This document shows, piece by piece, positions 60,673 to 64,000 of a stretch of DNA of 64,000 nucleotides (the stretch's first letter is position 1; every line of letters starts with the position of its first letter). The position numbers were made by a program, and so were the translations under genes. The DNA comes from JAOUEA01 sp963734685 (GTDB lineage Bacteria > Actinomycetota > UBA4738 > HRBIN12), in the NCBI GenBank assembly GCA_963734685.1, contig CAVTIC010000001.1, forward strand, positions 930,001-994,000, in the 5' to 3' direction. The notes beneath the pieces were generated by a model. That model had not been told where the DNA came from and searched no databases. It saw only the letters and a list, made by a program, of their open reading frames with translations.

Positions 60673-62082
60673 ATGAGCGACCACCCGACGACCCTCGGCG
60701 CCCTGCGCGCGTCCGGCTTCCTCGACCGCACCGTGAAACACGAGCTCCGCGAGAACCTGCTCGCGAAGCTGACCGCCGGTGACGATCTGTTCCCCGGGCT
60801 CGTCGGGTTCGAGGATTCGGTGCTGCCGGCGCTCGAGCGCGGCATCCTTGCCGGTCACGATCTGATCCTGTTAGGGGAGCGCGGTCAGGCCAAGACCCGG
60901 CTCGTGCGCGCCCTCGTGCAGCTGCTCGACGAGTACGTGCCCGCGATCGCGGGGACCGAGACCAACGATCACCCGTACCGGCCGATCAGCGCGCACGGCC
61001 GCTCACTCGTCGAACAGCACGGCGACGAGACGCCGCTCGTATGGATCCGTCGCGACGACCGCTACGCCGAGAAGCTCGCCACGCCCGACACGAGCGTCGG
61101 CGACCTGATCGGCGACGTCGACCCGATCAAGGTGGCGGAGGGCCGGTACCTCGGCGACGAGGGCACGATCCACTACGGGCTCATCCCGCGCACGAACAGG
61201 GGCATCGTGGCGATCAACGAGCTTCCCGATCTGCCCGAGCGCATCCAGGTGAGCTTGTTCAACATCCTCGAGGAACGGGACGTCCAGATCCGCGGGTACC
61301 GCGTCCGGCTGCCGCTCGACATGCTCCTGGTCGCCACCGCGAACCCCGACGACTACACGCATCGCGGCCGCATCGTCTCGCCGTTGAAGGACCGATTCGG
61401 CACGCAGATCCGCACGCACTACCCGGAGACCCTGCGCGAGGAGATCCGCATCATGGATCAGGAAGCCGGCCACCCCGGCACGTCCGTGCCCGTGCGGGTC
61501 CCGGTCTTCATGAAGGAGGTGGTCGCCGCGCTCACCGCCGAGCTCCGCCGGTCGTCGCACGTGAACCATCGGAGTGGCATCAGCGTGCGCTACTCGATCG
61601 GCAACCTCGAGACGCTTCAGGCGGCCGCGATGCGCCGAGCTGCGCGCGCTGGCGAGCCCGAGGCCGTGCCGCGCGTCGTGGACCTTCCGGCCGTGCTGAT
61701 GAGCTCCGAGGGTCGCGTGGAGTTCGACACGATCGAGGAGGGCCGCGAGGCCGACATCTTGCTGCGGGCGCTTCGCACCGCCGAGCTGGAGGTCTTCCGC
61801 CGCCGCCTCTCCGGGTACGACTTCTCGCCGTTGCTGGAACGGTTCGACGAGGGGCTCTCGATCGACACCGGCGAGCTCACGCCCGCGAAAGACTTGCTCG
61901 ACGACATCGGTGACCTGCCCGGTCTGGCGAAGCTGCTCGAGCGTCTCGGTGTCGAGGAAGAGAGTCCGGGCGTCGCCGCGAGCGCGTTGGAATTCGCGCT
62001 CGAGGGGCTGTACCTGTCTCGTCGGCTGAACAAGGACGGTGGCGACCGCGCCGCCCGGTACACGGGGCCCGAGGCCGGCTGA
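60673..62082 (+). CDS. Magnesium-chelatase/MoxR-type AAA+ ATPase (Rv0958-like)
   Basis: 469 residues. Walker A is LLGERGQAKTRLVRAL, Walker B is the changed IVAINELPDLPERIQ, sensor 1 is MLLVATANPDDYTHRG, and RIVSPLKDRFGTQIRTHYP holds the Arg finger. The rest is the helical lid and a C-terminal region ending in disordered residues. Homologues such as Rv0958 are paired with a VWA-domain protein (Rv0959) and remodel an unknown target with metal-chelatase-like mechanics; true chlorophyll synthesis is not implied. The VWA partner lies 1 kb downstream after two small genes, and both have the same leaderless start element. Confidence 0.9.
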   Translation: MSDHPTTLGALRASGFLDRTVKHELRENLLAKLTAGDDLFPGLVGFEDSVLPALERGILAGHDLILLGERGQAKTRLVRALVQLLDEYVPAIAGTETNDHPYRPISAHGRSLVEQHGDETPLVWIRRDDRYAEKLATPDTSVGDLIGDVDPIKVAEGRYLGDEGTIHYGLIPRTNRGIVAINELPDLPERIQVSLFNILEERDVQIRGYRVRLPLDMLLVATANPDDYTHRGRIVSPLKDRFGTQIRTHYPETLREEIRIMDQEAGHPGTSVPVRVPVFMKEVVAALTAELRRSSHVNHRSGISVRYSIGNLETLQAAAMRRAARAGEPEAVPRVVDLPAVLMSSEGRVEFDTIEEGREADILLRALRTAELEVFRRRLSGYDFSPLLERFDEGLSIDTGELTPAKDLLDDIGDLPGLAKLLERLGVEEESPGVAASALEFALEGLYLSRRLNKDGGDRAARYTGPEAG

Positions 62083-62095
62083 GACCGAGGGCACG

Positions 62096-62101
62096 TAGTA
62101 T
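62096..62101 (+). promoter_or_regulatory. Candidate -10 element (TAGTAT)
   Basis: TAGTAT 9 bases before the ATG at 62111, spacing slightly long for a leaderless start. Confidence 0.35.
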
Positions 62102-62110
62102 CCGGGCTCG

Positions 62111-62500
62111 ATGTCGGAGGTCCACGCCTGGGTCGGGTTCACCGTGGTCGCCCTGTTCGCGATCGGCTGGCTCTGGCCGCTCGGCGCCGTGATCGCACGC
62201 CGCGGCCCGGGCGAGCGCTACTGGCTGTGGCTCACCGTCGCGCAGGTGGTCGCCGGCATCCAAGCGCTGATCGGGATCGTGTTGCTGCTGATGGGGCGCC
62301 GTCCATCGACCTGGCTCCACTTCGTCTACGGGTTCGGGCCGATCGTGATCCTGGTCATCGCCCACGCGCTCGCCCGTGATCTGCAGAAGACGCAGCCGGG
62401 TGCGAAACCGATCCAGCCGTGGGTGCCGTTCGCCTTCGCGGCCTTCATCTGTTTCGGTCTCACGCTCCGCGGACTGATGACGGGTCTCGACATCGGGTAG
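62111..62500 (+). CDS. Small four-helix membrane protein
   Basis: 129 residues with four predicted membrane helices (AWVGFTVVALFAIGWLWPLGAV; WLTVAQVVAGIQALIGIVLLL; LHFVYGFGPIVILVIAHALA; WVPFAFAAFICFGLTLRGLM). A His-Phe-Val-Tyr-Gly segment at the third helix and charged loops are conserved-looking. No family recognised. It sits between the MoxR-like ATPase and its VWA partner. Confidence 0.75.
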   Translation: MSEVHAWVGFTVVALFAIGWLWPLGAVIARRGPGERYWLWLTVAQVVAGIQALIGIVLLLMGRRPSTWLHFVYGFGPIVILVIAHALARDLQKTQPGAKPIQPWVPFAFAAFICFGLTLRGLMTGLDIG

Positions 62501-62552
62501 TCAGGTCGTCGACGACTCAAGTCGGCCGCCCCTCCCGCCGAATCCACGAACC

Positions 62553-63050
62553 ATGTCAGCAGAGGAACCCCGATCGGCCGGACCGGCCGTCGTCGCTCGT
62601 GAGCTGAGCCGACTCGATCCCTACAGTTTCTTCGTCGTGCCCGCGCTCGAGTGGGATGCCGACCTCGCCGTCGTCGGCACGACCGGTGCTTTCCTGATCG
62701 CGGCGTGCGACCTGCCGGGCGTCGCGCGGGTCGACGCCCGCCGGCCGGTCGTGGGCGATCGGGCGGTCGGGGGCATCAGGAGACTTCGCTCCGGCTCCCG
62801 TCGGTTCGCGGCCCGGCTCGTCTCGGCCTCGATGTTCGCGCACGTCGTGCCGATCGTGTGTCTCACGGAGGCGATCGCCGGGCCTCCCGTCGATGCGGCC
62901 GGGGTGCGATTCGTGAAGGCAGCCGATCTCGCCCGGGACATCTCGGCGAGGCCGGGGGTGCAGGCGCACACGAGAGCCCAGACCGCTGCCCGCGCGCTGG
63001 GGATGCGGGTGGCCGGGGACCAACGCCGGCACTTCACCGTGCGCCACTGA
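62553..63050 (+). CDS. Hypothetical protein with NERD-like pattern
   Basis: 165 residues, no membrane helix. SFFVVPALEWDADLAVVGTTGAFLIAAC and VVPIVCLTEA...VRFVKAADLARDI follow the strand order of NERD (nuclease-related) domains, in which the first segment normally reads DHVVVGPTGVFVIEtK. The catalytic Lys position is Cys/Asp here, so if it is NERD it is probably inactive. The C-terminus is basic. The likeness is by eye only. It is the gene directly before the VWA-partner gene. Confidence 0.6.
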   Translation: MSAEEPRSAGPAVVARELSRLDPYSFFVVPALEWDADLAVVGTTGAFLIAACDLPGVARVDARRPVVGDRAVGGIRRLRSGSRRFAARLVSASMFAHVVPIVCLTEAIAGPPVDAAGVRFVKAADLARDISARPGVQAHTRAQTAARALGMRVAGDQRRHFTVRH

Positions 63051-63081
63051 GCCCTGATCGGGCCTTCCGTGCGGCCGGGCG

Positions 63082-63087
63082 TACCCT
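63082..63087 (+). promoter_or_regulatory. -10 element of the Rv0959-like gene (leaderless)
   Basis: TACCCT 6 bases before the ATG at 63094. Confidence 0.5.
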
Positions 63088-63093
63088 GGTCGC

Positions 63094-64000
63094 ATGCATT
63101 TCCGCTACTCGCGGTGGGACGGTACCCAGGACCCGTTCGGTCCCGACGTGCCCGCGGCGGCCGTGCTCGAGGAGCTGGCCGACGAGATCCTGATGGGTGG
63201 GGACGCCGACCACGCGCTGCGGCGGCTGCTCCGGCGCGGCATGCGCGGACGGTTCTCCGGCATCGAAGCCCTGCGTGAGCGTCTGCGGCAGCAGCGCGAG
63301 CGCGAGGAAGCGGCGCTCGACCTCGCAGGTCCGCTCGAGGAGATCCGCGGACGACTCGAGGAGATCCTCGATCGGGAACGCACCGAGCTGAGCTTCAGTG
63401 ACGACGACGACGCGCGGATGCGCGAAGCGTTCCTCGACGCGTTGCCCCCCGATGCGCCGGGGAAGATAGCCGAGCTACGGGAGTATCGGTTCATCGACCC
63501 GGTCGCCCAGCGGATGTTCGACGAGCTCGAGGAGCACATCCGCGAACAGGTGATGGGCTCGTACTTCCGTCAGTTGGCCGAGGGCATGCGGAGCATGACG
63601 CCGGAGGACATCGCTCGCTTCAAGGACATGCTCGCGGAGCTGAACGGGCTGATCGAGATGCGCGAGCGCGGGGAGGATACGCAGGCTGCCTTCGAGGACT
63701 TCATGTCCCGCCACGGGGACCTGTTCCCCGACGATCCGGAGACCCTCGACGAGCTGCTCGAGAACATGGCGCGCCGCATGGCGGCGATGAGCGCCGTGCT
63801 GGCATCGCTCTCGCCGGAGCAGCGCGAAGAGCTCGCTGCCCTCGCCGAACAGGTGATGCAGGACATGGACCTGGCGTTCGAGGTCGACCGGCTGAGCACG
63901 AACCTGCAGGCCGCCTATCCGGGCATGGGCTGGGGTCAGGGGGCAGGGCAGGGGGAGGGGTTCGGGCACGGCGAAGGCGTGCCGATGTCGGCCGTGGTCG
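63094..64000 (+). CDS. VWA-partner protein, Rv0959-like (3' end missing)
   Basis: 302 residues are visible and the frame is open at the window end. The N-terminal region matches Rv0959-type proteins: MHFRYSRWDGTQDPFGPDV, LADEILMGGDADHALRRLLRRG, then a long helical and coiled-coil region (LRERLRQQREREEAAL, GPLEEIRGRLEEILDRE, ELREYRFIDPVAQRMFDELEEHI). A Gly/Gln-rich turn (GWGQGAGQGEGFGHGEG) starts just before the end, where the linker to the von Willebrand A domain is expected; the VWA part itself is outside. It is the functional partner of the MoxR-like ATPase at 60673. Confidence 0.85.
   Translation, partial: MHFRYSRWDGTQDPFGPDVPAAAVLEELADEILMGGDADHALRRLLRRGMRGRFSGIEALRERLRQQREREEAALDLAGPLEEIRGRLEEILDRERTELSFSDDDDARMREAFLDALPPDAPGKIAELREYRFIDPVAQRMFDELEEHIREQVMGSYFRQLAEGMRSMTPEDIARFKDMLAELNGLIEMRERGEDTQAAFEDFMSRHGDLFPDDPETLDELLENMARRMAAMSAVLASLSPEQREELAALAEQVMQDMDLAFEVDRLSTNLQAAYPGMGWGQGAGQGEGFGHGEGVPMSAVV

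Overview
The window looks like chromosomal DNA of a high-GC actinobacterium outside the well-studied genera. The evidence is a WhiB-type regulator, homologues of mycobacterial AdnA/AdnB, UvrD2, Rv0958/Rv0959 and Rv2466c, a ClpC-type N-domain protein, a PASTA-containing penicillin-binding protein and many genes that start 6-9 bases after a TAnnnT element (leaderless mRNAs). It is ordinary, densely coded chromosome. No transposase, phage gene or CRISPR array was seen.

Layout. 1-2.2 kb: the end of a TPR protein fused to an oligopeptide-binding-protein domain, then a CBS protein. 2.2-9.9 kb: a minus-strand run with rpsD, a Clp_N/ROK sugar-kinase fusion, gnd, pgi, zwf, a cyclase-family hydrolase and a HAD phosphatase, i.e. 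glucose phosphorylation, isomerisation and the oxidative pentose phosphate steps. pgi and the ROK gene each carry a one-base frameshift. 10-20 kb: ADP-ribosylglycohydrolase, small regulators, an ECF sigma/anti-sigma pair, an NlpC/P60 hydrolase, tRNA-Pro(CGG) overlapping the 3' end of a phosphoesterase gene, a PASTA penicillin-binding protein, NfeD, WhiB and RidA. 20-26.5 kb: selB and selA, then a solitary nuoD, an acyl-CoA-dehydrogenase-like gene and a membrane protein. 26.5-32.6 kb: two tandem secreted Asp-box (sialidase-like) proteins divergent from a CUT1-type sugar ABC transporter without ATPase. 32.6-37 kb: a MidA-type methyltransferase, Nudix, MBL hydrolase, a Crp/Fnr regulator and a cNMP-domain protein. 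37-46 kb: adnB, adnA, a site-2 protease and a photolyase. 46-51 kb: DUF72, a PGPGW protein, a Ser/Gly/Asp-rich exported protein, an Rv2466c-like thioredoxin-fold protein and an OmpR/HK two-component system. 51-54.3 kb: two tandem related sensor kinases, the first clearly decayed and the second broken at its N-terminus, with a 38-codon exported-peptide gene between them on the other strand. 54-58 kb: DUF5317, MpaB-like oxygenase, HAD-IIA, methyltransferase and a frameshifted membrane protein. 58-64 kb: uvrD2, an ankyrin protein, and a MoxR-like ATPase followed after two small genes by its VWA-type partner, which runs off the end.

The most unusual points are the unlisted peptide gene beside the decaying kinases, the Clp_N-ROK and TPR-SBP fusions, the 11-bp phased repeats before gnd, the tRNA inside a coding 3' end and the pervasive leaderless starts. 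Three isolated one-base frameshifts in otherwise well-conserved genes may be assembly errors; the kinase region, with many lesions, looks like true gene decay.
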